From assembly GCF_014839805.1 (NCBI RefSeq), contig NC_051121.1, positions 6,617,116 through 6,681,115 of the forward strand: a stretch of DNA of 64,000 nt, read 5' to 3'. A program made the translations under genes and the position numbers. Shown here in pieces: positions 1-15,000 of the stretch (positions are counted from its first letter, which is position 1; each line of letters begins with the position of its first letter). The notes below the pieces were generated by a model, which was not told the DNA's origin, ran no database searches, and worked only from the letters and a program-made list of their open reading frames with translations. Origin of the DNA: Manduca sexta (lineage: Eukaryota; Arthropoda; Insecta; Lepidoptera; Sphingidae).

Positions 1-28
1 CGTACCATTCCACGAGGGCATAGGATGG
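1..28 (+). CDS. Sbf: Sbf exon 1 in window (partial), uDENN
   Basis: The reading frame starting at base 2 gives VPFHEGIGW and ends at a gtaagt donor (29-34), phase 0. It matches the family segment just before FCQP (NPFPQGIEL in vertebrates) and joins cleanly to the next exon. The 5' part lies outside the window. Confidence 0.8.
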
Positions 29-3000
29 GTAAGTTTAAGTGTTTTCTGTATAGTTTAAGTAATTTAATGAAAGTGTTCAAAGCATGTTAGATATAAAGCT
101 ATAAGATCGTTAAAGTTTAATTCTAATGTCATCTTAGTATGTAAAGTTCAATGCAGTGAAACGGATTTGTATATGATGTCAAGCAGTGCTTCATGCTTTC
201 ACCGTCTAAAATTTACAGCATGTATCAACCGAGAATTGGATGTCATTGACGGATATTGATTTAATCATCTTACAGAACAATTCTTAACAATGATACATAC
301 AAACATTCGCCTTATCTAGAACCACTCATGTTTCGTTCTGTCTCAGTTCTGCCAACCGCAAGGATGGGCCCTGTCCACGGAGCGGTCGGAGCCGCGCTTC
401 TACGTGTCGGTGCTGACCGACGTGGACGCGAACCGGCACTACTGCGCATGTCTCTGCTTCAACGAAACCGTTGCCATCACACCCACCAAGCCAGCGGACG
501 AGGTGGGTACTGATGCTACTTACTGCGGTAGTGGTATGATTAAATAAAGTTTTTAGAAAATAGTTAATATAGCGCCTAAATTATCACATGAAGTATTATT
601 AAGATCTTCTATGGTATTTTAATGAGTTTTATAGGATGTTAGTTTGCCTGTACCCTCAAAAGCATATGGTTGTACCCAGATGTGATGAGAAGATATATGC
701 ATAAGTAAAATATCTTGGTTGACACGACCGTAAGTCTAGATCAGATAAAGGCAACTTAACGGTACCTTTTTTCATAGGAATTATGGGGCACGCTACCAAT
801 TTGCAATATTATACAGATATTATTAATTTGCAGTTCTCCAAGTATCTACCGCTCTTCGATATTCAGTTCTTGCGCCATTTAAATATTTAATACGTAGCAT
901 TGTGAAGCTTTCATTAATTTATCAAGCGCTTCGTATTTATACTCGTATGTCGCAGTGCGGACTATCGGTCTGTTTTAAACTAATTTCATTACCGGAATTA
1001 ATATTAGAACGAAGTCTAGGGTAATAAGTTTATTATGCTTTATTTATGTATGCAGTTAATACATTTTCATATAATTAATTCTGACATTGTTAAATGGAAA
1101 CTGGAATCAGAAATTGATTTCCTCCCATTGTTATTATCATCGGACAAAGCGCCGTCGCTTGCAGCTTCCGTTTGATAAGGGATAACTAAGGACGCGCACT
1201 TGGCGATGTCAAGGGCGTTGGTACGTCCTGTTGCTATATAAAATCTTGCAACGGTTACACTATAGTGCTGAACGCAAACTGATATATCTCATATCTTAGG
1301 TAGAAACTGCGTGAGATTTTTAATTCCATTACTCGAATGTGCATCCTGGCTTATTTCTAACGACGGTCTACGATATTTTTCTGTGGTTAATATTGTATTT
1401 ACTGTACTGAACTTATCATAAGAAGGATTAGTTGATACCTGAGCCGTGACAAAAAAATTTACATGAGTTACATTATTTGTATGCAATACGAAAGGTAAAC
1501 AGACTTATAAAAGCCTAATAAATTGAAGTAATAATAAAATACGTGAATATATGGTGAATCATGAATTCCATATGTTAGTGTTAATTTATAGCTGACCTAT
1601 TATTATAGTAAAGTTAACGTTATAGGATCGTATGCGTCGAAACAAAAGCAGGAAACCCACCATAAAACAAGTACGTATAGTGAATACAAAGAAAGCGGGC
1701 CAAATAGGGCGCTGGGAGGCATGGAAACAGACATATTGCCTCCATACAGTAGGTTTACTGTTATTATCTCTATATGAGGACGAGTTTCATATTACTAGAG
1801 GAAGAACGCAGTAATATTGGCACATGGGAACAGCACGTTTGACACTTTTGCTGTTGATGGTTGCGATTTATTCAATACATCGGTAACGTAAACTCGCACA
1901 TGATGTTGGTATTATGATTTTCGAATTCTTAGATGCTGGTACATAATATGTTATTATAAAATAACTAACGATTTGGAACAATATAATGCAAAATTTTAAG
2001 CAAAATTGGTTTCAATACAATCGAATGCAAGAGGTCGTCCGAGTGCGATGTACAATCTATACAACTGCAAAATCAACTAATCCCAGAGATGAAAGTATGG
2101 TTTGCGCCCCGTATACATACTTGACTAATTGAATAGCTTGTTGACTGCTGATATGTCTAATCATAAACATAACATACCGGTCATGCTCTATCGCGGAAGG
2201 AGGTCTAGGCATCTAGTGCACTCACGGTTCGATGGGTTTATGATCTAAAACATAATAAAGGTCGATTCTATCGCCAAGAATAATTTATTTGTCGATGTAG
2301 CCAATCCCAAGACTAAACACTGGAACATATCCAGATCCTTACTGCTTCACAGCCTAAGCTTGTTGCCATTAAACAAATAATATAATGCCACGTATGGAAT
2401 TCTATTTGCCGATTACTATGCGTTTATTGTCATGCGTACCCGGTATGAATACGACTAGCACGCTGAGGTCCTGGGTTCGAATCTGGGGTCGGGTCAAAAA
2501 AATAATTGTGACTGGCTTTTTCCAATAAAATTACTCAGTCGCAGCTTGAAGTCAGAAAGTTGGCAGTGTGATACCCTTGCTATGAATAGCACGTAAAGAC
2601 AATGGTCTAGCGCCTGGTCTCTCTCCGATCATGTCGGTTTGCCCTCTCGTCCGACTAAGAGAGTGAAGGAACAGAGTGTGCACCCGTGTATTGCGGGCAC
2701 ACTCGTACACTATATCTCTTACGTACGTGGTTGATCTCCGTTGAGATTGGCCTCTAAATTCGGCTAAGAGATAAATGTGTTTATCCTGTGTTCAATACTA
2801 GCAGTATGTGAATTCACCAATGTTTTTATTTAACATCTAGCCAATTTAAAATGTGTCATTCATACTAATGATTGATTACCCGTTGGTACATTATTAAAAA
2901 CGGTTAAAGACAAATTGCCGTAGTGGCGATGTATTATCGGCAGTAAGTCGTGTCGCTCAATGACTGGACTGGTCGGCTCGGGTCGGGTTTCAGCCGTTGC

Positions 3001-6000
3001 GGTTAACCTCCCCGCTGGTTATGAATTATGATACACTTTTACCTGTGTGCCTTTGTGCTTGTGTGTTGTCCAATCTCTTGTAAAGGCGTTGTAGTTGTGT
3101 ACAGCGCTGGCTACAGTTGAATAGATTTGTCTCGTGTTTTGGATGCAATTTTTGTTTGGTTTTTATAATTTCTTTTTTTTTTGTGAATGAAATTTTTCAA
3201 AACACGTCTCAATTATAGTTTTATTAAAAGTGATTTTCTATCAAATACATTGGTGACCAGCATGATTTTTATAATCCTTATAACTTTTTACGTCGATATA
3301 AAATCTTTATTCCACTGGAATTTTAAATTACCTAACACTCAATAAAAAATACAAACAAAAACACTTGTGTTTTATACGAGATATGAACGAGTTAGCGGAA
3401 TCACCGTGTTATAAGAGCGAATGTAGCGCAAGGTCGCCTCTCAGATAGTTTCAAGTGTTTAACGTGATGTGCGATTGCACTTAGTAATAACAATACGGTT
3501 TTTTTATTAGCTATTGTTGGCTTTATAGAGAAGGTATAATTAGTGCATGGTAACAAGGATATTGAAAGAAAAAAACTTTTCGAACAAAACTAACTTAACC
3601 CGTTACACGATGTATAAAAATAACGTTTTAAACAATTCTAACTTCACCCGTTATAATAATTAATTCGATTTTTGAAACTACTGTCACGTAATCTTGACTA
3701 TAAACATTTAATCGTATTGTTAGTAATAGGTAGTTATATGGGAAGTTATTGGAGTCGATATTTGAAACAAATCGGCAGATTTGAATACATTTACCTAAAT
3801 TCTGAAGTCGAATTCACTTCTGTATTCGGATTTAAGCGAGACATATAAAAAGCACATATCGTTGTATCACAAAGACTACTTGCTCGAATCTAGCAACTAA
3901 GAGGAATATGAAATGTGAAACACAAAATAATTTATAGTACATACGCGATTTTGTTGTATTAGCTCATTTTTATAATAACACTGTCAGTAATGATCAACTT
4001 TGTCCATGTCACGTTTCGTGCTAAAATTGTGGTGCACGAATCCTAAAAAACTTACGTCATTAGTTCTATATATCTGTATTATTTACAATAAAGTTTCAAC
4101 ACGACCTCTATTTTTATGTAAATAGGGTTGAAAATGGTACACGCATTGTTGCGATCACTGTTTTCAAGTGAAATTTAAATGCAATTCTAAATTTAAAAAT
4201 CCATTGGTTATACCTGCGTTATGGTCAGTTTATAATGGCTTTTATGGCTAATGTAAATAAGCTTGAAATTAAAAAGTACTATGCATAGAACGTGATAAGT
4301 GTATAATAATAGTTTCGTATATGACCACTTATAGATAAACAGTATGTACTTATTAAGTAGTATAATTAAGGTAAACGGAATATTAATTAATACTATGCTA
4401 AAATCACTATTGCGAATATATCCTTTATTATACATGTAAATAAAGTTTAAAATGCATATGGAAAATCTACGTGAATAATAATGATATAAAAACGTCACGC
4501 AATTCGCTGGAACGTGAACGACATCACTCAAGTATGTATTTGTATACAAACATTTTTACATTTCCTGGTGGATTGTGAAATTGTCTTGTTATTTACATGT
4601 TTTCTTTAAAATTAATTGCTTACTTATCCTAGCTCATGGATATTAACAAAATAAATATGTTCGGCACAATGCAATGTAAAACCATCAATAAAATAAAGCC
4701 TGACTGACTGACTCATTTGTCGCAATCATCATCTCCTTTACGGAAACTTTATGATACTAATTAGTACAAAGCAAACCAAATTAATAATAATATTAAAAAA
4801 TATTGGAAAAGTGGAATAGCAGACTCGTCTACACTTGAATACAATTGGGTCAGAGAAAAAAATTGTTAAAATTTGAATCCCTATTGTACTAATTAAATTC
4901 TGTGTTCGTTTTTAGTTGCCGGAATTAAAGTTTCTATTCTGTTTAGTAGAAGGAACATATTTAAGTTTTTTTATGTGTCATTCCAAATCTAATTTACTGT
5001 ACTTCAGATTAGTTAGATTGCGTAGGTTCATGCATAGGATGTCTTCGAGCTAATATCTTTAGGATAAAGATTTTGCACAGATATCTTACAATAGCTTTTA
5101 CTTGCGGCTGCGTGAAAAAGTTTTTCCGGAATAAATATTTTCACAAGATAAAAGTAGCCTTAAGGACTTACGAGTGATGTAGTTGCCTACTAGTAAAAAA
5201 AAGCAAAATCGGTTTAGCCGTATCTGAGATTAACGCGTTCAAACAAACACTCTCTTCAGCTTTATATAATTGTAAACATAGATAGTGAAGGTTTCCTTTA
5301 ATCAAAGCATTTTTATAATCATTCTGATAGTTACAGAGATTATTTTTAACAAAGTTTTAAAACAAACCTTATCTTATATAAGCGTGCACGTTATCATTTT
5401 TTATTGTCTTTACGAGGCGAGATGCGTCATACGTCAGCGGTATCTCACGCATGTTTCCCGCGGCGTTCCCAGGACCCTCCCGCCTGTGGACGTCGTTAAT
5501 GCCCTATAAATACTCGCCACCGCCGGGCCACGTCGACCGTTCACAATCATTACACTGTTATCGTGATTCATACAATATTTTGTCAAACATGGAAGTTTTA
5601 TTGTTCACTGTACTATCGTGCTAAGCGCAAAAGCGGTATGTCAGGGAAACCTTACTTCGAGATGATTAAAGTTTTGTACATATAGTTTTATAGTTTTGTA
5701 TGTAAAACTGAGATAGAGAAACTCTTAAGTTTTTTTTAACAAGTTCTAGACAAGATAGCGTTATTTAGGTAAGTTCATTGGATGGGTATTTCTTTAAGCT
5801 ATATGACGACATAAAAATCAATATTGTGTTTTTTTTTAGACACCGCTTTTGAGCTTAGAACGGCCGTGTATCAGTCTTATAAAAATTTCGCAAAGCTATG
5901 CTTAGTTACGTCTTGACTAGTCTACTCTCAAACGTAATCTCTGGCGATGTTTAATTTTGTCAGCTATTTAAGCAATGTTTAACCACCTCTTAACGCAAAA

Positions 6001-9000
6001 ACAAGTTTATAAGTAAAGATATATAAATAGAGAACATAATTTAATAGGACAGCAAAAAAATGAAGACCGCAAAAGAAAGATGCCTTAACACATTATCAAA
6101 TTTCTCCAGGCCAACTAATATAACCTCGCACGGCCGTTCCAATACCCATTAATTTCGATGTAGAACGTACTTATACGATGCTTCTGGTGTTATATTTTAG
6201 GTATACAATTCCTAAGCAAATAATTAGCTCTAAGAGACGTCGGTAAAGCTATAACAATAACGGCAAACAAGTAAGCCGTAAGTGATGGTATAGTTACAGC
6301 TATTTCTCAAAACACTGAAACAGAAGTTACGTTAGAAACTTTACTAGTATGTCGGCGTATCTCCTGGTTTACCGCACAATTTATGCGTATTTCACAACAC
6401 CGAGACCTGATGCCCGCCACAAACGATATGCATTACCGGTCATGTTGCATGCATATGCTATGCGCGCTGGGGGCGGAAGCGAGTAATCACAGGCAGGTGC
6501 CATGCGAGGGGTGGTTGCTGTGTATTTGTGAGGAAATTAGAAAAAAATAACAGGTTTAGAGGGGTGTTTGGATGTTGATGTTTTTAGGTAAGGTGTTTGT
6601 TAATTTTGAAGTCGCTTAAACAGTATTATATCTCTGCATTTTGTGTGAATCAGAAAAAAATAAAAATACTAAAAAAAAAATTATGGGAAATATTTACTTA
6701 CATTTCTATGATATACAAAGTTTTAATTATTATTATCACAGTAAAGAAACGGAATTATTATACGAAAGATGTAATAATCATTTTATGTATTATAACAATG
6801 GCATGGAAGTGCGCAGTACTGATCATAATAATATAATACACAAAGGAATTCATTCATACTTCCCTACTTATCTATAAGAATACCAAGCCATTGTCAGGTA
6901 TGAACTAAAGTAACGAAACAATATACTTTTTTAGTTAGGTATTAAGTTACTGCACCAAAGTTATATTTAAAAAAAAAACGGTTAATTACACCGTGTCCGT
7001 CCCATGGCTTTTTTCCCGGAATGGGTTTTCCCTCTCTCCTACCTAATCTAGTTTGTACGTTCTCAAAGCGTCCCTGTAAATTAACACAGCTGCAAAGCAA
7101 AGTGAGCTAGATTAGACTTTTTAAAATGCCAACGGCAAAGTAATTAGTTCCCAAAGAATGCTACTCTATATTACGCTGTATAGTCGTACTTCATAATATG
7201 GGTAGCGTTGGGCTCTGAATAATGTGATTCTGGAATGGCTTCCTTGATAGGAACTTAAATTAATAAAAATATTTCGATTAAAATGAACTGGAGTCGTCTG
7301 GACCCGCATTTTATACCGACGCGAACACGCATTCCGTATGAGATTGGCGAAGTATGCACACGATGGCTCCTAAGTAAACTATCGTATCTGAACGAATGGC
7401 GATATTCCCATTTTTACACTTTCGTTATGTCGATACTGTTTACTAACAAAACCCATTAAAAGTTTGTAAATGATTGTTAATGAAGTGTTTTTTCGCTTAT
7501 TAACTTTTGAATTAAATGGGATTGGTGGTAAACAGTAACTGCATAGCGGAACGTTAAAATATGAATGTCGTAATCTTTCCAGATACGATAGTTTACTTAG
7601 GAGCCATCGAAATATATCAATCCGCTTCAGAGTTTAAGTTATGTTCTGCTACGGTGAGAAAAAAAATAATATAAATATTTTCTTTACTTACATCGTAAAA
7701 GCAGCAATGACATTTTCATAGAAAGAATCTCCCTATCATCATGATGTAAGTAAATATGTTAAAAGATACGGTTCATGTGCCACTATTGTGCTCGTTTCCT
7801 CGAAGGGTGCTCGTTTTTTATCTGATTGTAGGAACCCTCGGCATATGCTCAATGCGTGGCATGGAATACCTCACGTTTATCTAGGGCCATTTAGATCTTA
7901 TCTAGTTTCGCAGCCTTGGAGTATGTTTCCAATAGTTGAGGTTGAGATCGGTTTTGGTCCTAAATAACTAACGATAAGGTAAAGGAAGTGTTATTTACTA
8001 GGTTATTTGCCCCACTAGGATATTCTTTTTATTTAGCGTGCCGTTCTCTTATTTGTAAACGTTTGAGGATGTAAGTAGACGTCTAGTACTAATGTCACTT
8101 TCTTAACATAATCATTTTTTATAACCCACATCAGTGAGGTTATAATAAAAAGCAGACTACTGAAACGACCCGTTGCTAAGACAGTCATGCAAATCGACTG
8201 TTGATAGGGTTGTCAACTTGTCGATATATTTGTTGATGGCTTACGGTTTCAACTTGAATACTTTATACAATTTTAAAGAATTGGGTCATTCAATTTGTGC
8301 CCATTTATTGCAGCTAGTAAAGAAATTGACTAAAAGTATGTGTATGAATTGTTGATTTATATTTTTTTGTAGATCCGTATATTACTTACTTTGTCGCTAT
8401 TCATTTTCATTATCAAATCAGTGGTTAATTGACAGTATCTTAGTAAAGTTTTTGAAGTTTCTCGCATTGACAACCCTGACGGAGGGTGAGTGGTGCGTGT
8501 ATCCGCATGTGGCGCACGGAGCGAATGTACCGCGCGTGTGACGTCATCACTCTTGTTTCGCGTTGTTGCGCGTTTTCACCACAACATTAGGCATGACGGC
8601 TGGTTGAAATTTATGTGAATTGCATGTTGGTTGATGATGACTTGAACATACATGCGCCGATAAATTAACAACTGAATAATGAGATGATCAGTAGGCTGCT
8701 AATGGTTACTGGTATGACTGTCGTATAAACTGTATTAACATCACCCATGATATAAATTTCAAAAAATCAGCATGGCTATAAACTGTACTAAGAATTGAGA
8801 GACTATATTTAGCATTATATAAACTGAAAGGGATTTCGTTTCTACAAATAATAAACAAAAGACCATCATATAAATACTCCGGTAGAAAATTCCTGTCATC
8901 GGCCTCCAGAAACTGTGGGTTACATATTTAGAACCTCACAGGTTCATACTGTCCAAGCCTACATATATAATAGTATAACTAACGTTTAGACACTAATCTT

Positions 9001-12000
9001 CGACTCGTTTTTTAAATGTAAATGCACAAACAAAATGAGATATACACGCTTGTCCCAAATGAGTTAAACTGCAGAGCCGGTTGTGACGAAACTTTGCAGA
9101 TGCGTTCTACATATTTCAAATTAAAATAACAAACGCCGGGAACATAATCCAGTCTCGCGGGATGTTGATTTTTTCCTCATAAATTATGCTAATTAGAAAA
9201 GTCGAATTTATAATAACTTTTGGGGGAAATTGTTAAGTCCGCTGTAAAATGTAGAAATGAGTAGTTTCCTTTTTTGTTCGTCCTACAAAGCTGGCCATAA
9301 AATATATGTGTTTTATGTAATACATACATAACATACGATTTTTAAAGAAATATAAACCTTACAAAGTATGAAATAGTTATTAATTTTATAGAATTCAACT
9401 CTATTCTTCGTATTATGATTTCTTATGTTTACGTGAATGTTAGACATTAAAATAAAACTATTTTTTGGATTCAGTTCCCCGCGTGACCATGAAGGCTGCA
9501 GTCTTCGAAACGTCGACAGAAAAGTAAAGTATTAAAATCGCGATAAAAGGCGAAAATAGTTTAATTTTAATGTTTATTGTTTGTCTCATATACAGCAGAA
9601 CTTCACGAAGTTTCAGCATTAGATTTAAACGGGTTTAATTCCCATCTGATAAACCGTTTCCCGAGCGAGTTGCTATCAAAAGACGGCGTTATTCCTGAAT
9701 GGTGGATCGTTCCCGTTGTATAAAAAGGGACTTCATGGGATGCCGTCCAATTAAATATACATGTGTGGGAAACGTTGGTAGCGGCGTCGTGGATTGTTGA
9801 ACGAGGCAGTGTATGTTTAGCAAATAGGGTATTCAATTACATTTGTGGGTATACATATAATCTAACTAGCTATTGCTCGCGGCTTCGCCCGCGTGAAGGA
9901 GTTTTCGGATTTTTTTTTCCAACTTACTTGATATGTGTCGTTATAATATGATCAAATTACACAAAATCATTATAAATTGTATCCTATGTGTTATCCTGAA
10001 GTATACAAAAACCTACTGAACGGAAACTAATCCGTTCAGTAGTTTTTTCGTGAAAGGTGAACAAACATACATATATCCATACATCCATCCTCACAAACTT
10101 TCGCATTTATAATATTAGTAGGATAGGTGTTTGTCTGCTTCGCACGCTTGAAGCGTATTGGCTGGTATCATAGTCCCACTGAATTGTATACTCGAGGAAA
10201 AAATATAGCCTATATGTTATACTTGACCTATCTGTCAACCAAATTCCATTTTAATCCATTTAAGAGTTTCTGCGTTGATTTTTAGCAAATATTCAAACAA
10301 ACTCAAGCAAGCTATGGAATGTATAATACATTGATTATGATGTTTAATACTTGAATGTTATAGTAAGTTATATATCACGCAACACTGGCTATTATTTGTT
10401 TAATAGGAGAGTGCAAGCCAAGTATTATGATGACCGGAGAGGCATCTCGCGACTGGCCCCATTTTTATTCTGGCTTGCTACTGCACACTTGAAGTGTCCC
10501 ATATTCTGGGTGGTAACGTACCCAACTATTCTATTATTTAATTGTGTGTGTGTATTCGTAAACTTCTCTTAGAGATTTCCAAAATGGACATTACAATAAA
10601 TAATTTCGTAAGTCACCAATTACGATGTTATATTGATATGTATATGATTAAATTCGACAATTCCTAACAACATTTATTTGAAACCCTTGTCCTCTTGCTT
10701 GGGGTTAAAATCTGACACTGAAGGTCGTCATTTATAAGAAATTAAATGCGTATAATACTAGAGTACAGAAAGCAAAGTTCTATCTCGTAGTTGCTTAGGA
10801 ATTGAATGCCTTTACCATATACATGGAAAGGAAAATTTTAACAATTAATGTCATAAAAACCCATTTAATAACCTTTATTGTATAAAGTAATTGACTTATT
10901 TGAATTTCGAACAAAGGTATGAGGTATTTAAAATTATATACTATCAGTTAAAATTTTCCTGAAAGGACAATGCCCAAAACCAGGCTATCTTTGCGTCAGT
11001 CATGCGTCTAAACCAAATGTCCACGAAAAATCATCATACTAATTATTACTTCATCTGTATTTATTTCACTCATAAGCGAATGGGGGTTTAAAAGATATGA
11101 AAAAAGTTGTTTAATTGTTGCAAATGAAACACCGGATAATTTGCTGCCAATATGGCGAATTGATACCAATTCATAACAAATTCCCTTTTTAAATGGAATA
11201 AAAAAGTAAATATATATGTGCAATAAATGTGCCCGCACTTGAATCTATAATATATGTATCAAATATATTATTCCTCTCAAATATATTGTTATAAAATAAT
11301 ATTATAAAATAATATATATTTTACTTAATAATTATGACCAAACTCCAAATAGCTGGTAAAAAAAGAGAAAATATTTAATCGTTCCAAAAACAAACAAATG
11401 GCGACTTGTACTTGCATTGACAAAAATATTAAAGTCAACATGTCAGGACTTTATTTTTAATTAATGAATATATGGGTACAGATTTTTATTATACTGGCAA
11501 CTGAAATTAATGTCATTTTGACACTACAGATTTGTTTGAATGTTAAATCATTAAAATATTTTTATATTTTATCTTACTCGAGGTCGGAGCGTTTCTCTTA
11601 TGTATTTAATGTGGAGTCGAGAAATCCTCTGTTAAAAACAACGTGTATAGTGTGTGTTTCGAACTTTGAGACGGAAGGCTTTTAGTTAGGAACGCAATGT
11701 CGTCTAGAGCCTAGACCCAGGACAGTTAATCGAGACGGCATATCCCGGCGGTGTATTAACTGCACCTCTGCGGCGCCACAGCAACGATAAGTATATTTCT
11801 TGGACGAGCTGTCCAGTTTGTAAGTTATGTAGATTATTATTAACATACCCACAATGTCGAAAAAATCTTCCCAAAGTTAAAAAAAAAAACAGTTTAATAA
11901 TAATCTGAACATGTTTACTCAACTTCTACATTATATTTTAGGTTTCAAGGCTGGAATGAGTTTTTGCTGCCTGCTGGAGATCAGCTAATAGAGAGGTTCA

Positions 12001-15000
12001 CAGACAACAACATGACATGACCCGACCAGCGCTGCAAGAAGTTATTCACTCACTTCAGCAGTATACATATATAAACGTGCTGCAGCTATATCAAATTCTT
12101 TTTTTTATTTTGGGATGCCAAAACCTCTATTAAACATATACATCTATATAAAAATATGCATCAGATTTCGTATTTCTCGTTTAATTTTCCTTTCCCTATG
12201 ATAACTAACTATTAGCCTAATCAGGCTGTGAAGTGAGTTCCTGGGTTCGATTTCCAGGCCAACCATCATTTTATCTTGGTGTTTCTAACATGAGTTGCCT
12301 GGGATTGGAATCCTCCAAAGAGGATTGGTGTCAGGCATACGGCTGGTCATAAAAACTAAGCTGAATCTATTCTACAATATGTGTTGACGCCATATTGGAG
12401 TGAGATAATGGCAGGTGGAAATAAAGATTAGGTAATCCATGTAATAGAATAAGTTAAGTCAGAAAATCATATACACAAAAGATCAGGTAACATATGCATA
12501 CTATCTTAGAAGTTTTATTGGAGTTACGTCTTATCAGGTTTGTTAGTATCTATTAGTTTCTTATGAGGGCAATTAAAGCTAGGTGAAAAGACCGTCCAAT
12601 AATTGCTTATAGCAATAACAAGTAAGTACTTAATTAGGCACGTAGGTACTTTCTACCGTACATTATTGCAGTTCATACTTAACCTCAAAATAACTGAGCT
12701 ATAAAAATTCTGATTAATCCAAACTCCCATCGAATATCCAATTGTTTTCAATTTGTATAAGATTTAGGATATATTCCCTATAATTTAGTGAAGGTTTTGT
12801 ACAGACGCAAGCGTAGCCCAACTTTCATACAAAAATGGGCATTCTCCTTTATCAAGTTGGTACCCTATTGTTCGCAAGGTTTAAATAATTGGATTTGTTT
12901 AAATTATGTTATCTTAATACTATAGCACAAGTATGAAGGCTTTTTAAAAAAGGATACTATCCCGTACTTGCTAGACAAAAGATGAATGGGCAAGTGCGTT
13001 GACCCCCTACGCTTCAGCATCTGCGTCGATGTTTACTGCCGCCCGTAAAGCTCGTGAATATAACACGTGCACCGGATATGGGTGCACACGTGATGACGGA
13101 TCTGTGGGATGCTGTAGGGGTTTGGATGTCCCAGTGTGCTGTTAATTGTGTCACGACGTTTAAATTAGTCTAATATGGCCTAATCTGAAGTTTCTGTTGT
13201 GAAGTAATTAATACGGAATTGTGCGTGTGCATATTACTTTATGTCGAATATTTTCAAAAATTCTCGTAGGATCAATTATGATGAAAAAATCTGATGTTTA
13301 ATCCGTCCGTTGCAGTACGAAAAAAAACTAAATCGAATTTCGTATACATACGTATATTTATTATAGAAATAATCTTAACATGAATTGTATAAAATATTCA
13401 AATCAAGAAGTTTCAATTTAATGAAGAAACGATGCTGATATTGATATCTGAAGAAAATCTCGGCAATTAGTAACAATACATAAACCAGATTGGGACTTGT
13501 ATGGACGTGTACGCAGAACATTGTTATTGCTTCCTGCGATTTAGATTTATTGTTACTTCGTGTCTAGTACATGGAATTTTCAGATCTTCCAGATGTAACA
13601 TAAAACATCACGTTATAAAAAAATAAAGTTTTACTTTCTGATTTAATAGGTGATAATCATTGACATCAAGTCGCTGTAGGTCGCTGGATGCGGGCCTCCT
13701 CCAATAGGTGTATCTGGAAAACTTTGGGGGAGGCCCATGTTCAGCAGTGGATATCCTGAGGCTGATGATGATGATGATGATGAATCATTGACAATTGTTT
13801 TGTTAGCTGATAAAGATGTCTGAAGTTATATTTCCTGCATTGAGACTCCTGCGTAAGTTTTGAGTATATGTATACACACGCCCTTTATTTTCGAAAGGGT
13901 ATGTAGAAGCGCTACTGGTGCACCCACTTTTCGCCGTGCATATTCCCTCCCATTATGGAAACAGACACAAATTCCAAAGTCTGGGTTGATACTCGGTAGA
14001 AAAACCCAATTTAAATTTGCCCGACCCGTAGATCGAACCCGAGACCTCAACACGGCAGTCGTACCGTAATACAACTACGCCACTGACGCATACATTTCTC
14101 TCCTGACATAAACTGAATTATGTAAAAAAAAACTCAAAGTGAATTGTCTGTAAATGCAGGCCAGTCTGGAAACATTATATTTCTCATTTTTTGTTCGAAT
14201 GCTCAACCGATTATTAACGAAACAAACTTCGTACTTGTAGCACAGTTTAAACTGATTATCTCATAACATGAAGACGACAATGGTATGAATTTTTTGTACA
14301 ATTAGTTTGGTATGCCATTGGCATCGCTAATCTTGCGGCGGCCTTCAACTAATTACGTTTGTTACGTTTTTGTATGAGTGCACAATTTTGACATGCGTGT
14401 ATATTGTAAATGTATATGAATAATTGCTTGCGGCGTCGCCCGCAGCAAGAAGATAAAAAGTAGCCTGTGACACTACGGAGTAATGTAGCTTCCTATTTGT
14501 GAAAAAAGAAATATATCAGTAGAATCATATAAATGTATGCTGTTACTTCAATTTGGTTTTATTCTAAATATTCATCGGTCCCAGGTGTAGTTCATATCCC
14601 ACATTATGATAAGTTTATTTCTTATCAGGAATAAGAATAGCGTGTTATTGATAAAGAATTAATACGCCCCGCGAAAACACAATTCCATTGAAAATTTACA
14701 AAAAACGTAATATTATACAAGTCAGTGAAATGCCAATAATGTTTCATGTAATTACAAACAATATATTATTTCTTGTTTATATTATGGCAGGCACATATAA
14801 CTAACATCACTTACATCTTTGATGTCAACTAGTATTAATCATGTTTCAGGGTATTCCCTGTCACACAGTATAAATATCCCGTGATCAGAATTTACAGACC
14901 GAGTCACGGGCAAAGACTAAACACATAAATCCACCGTGACTATTCCCGGCGTCTAAATTGGCCTCTTTAATTAACAGTCTCGGATTTTATGTCTTCGCTA

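Noticed and set aside
2430..2500. Possible tRNA gene (ggttcgaatc)
   Set aside because: No complete cloverleaf or A box; the pattern fits a SINE. The same holds for 12242, 14030 and 54036.
6597..6877. Two overlapping frames of 78-79 codons
   Set aside because: AT-rich Ile/Tyr/Lys-biased frames in intron sequence; no family resemblance.
13063..13093. Imperfect palindrome with two CACGTG E-boxes (cacgtgcacc...ggtgcacacgtg)
   Set aside because: Probably part of a degraded repeat; no further evidence for a regulatory role.
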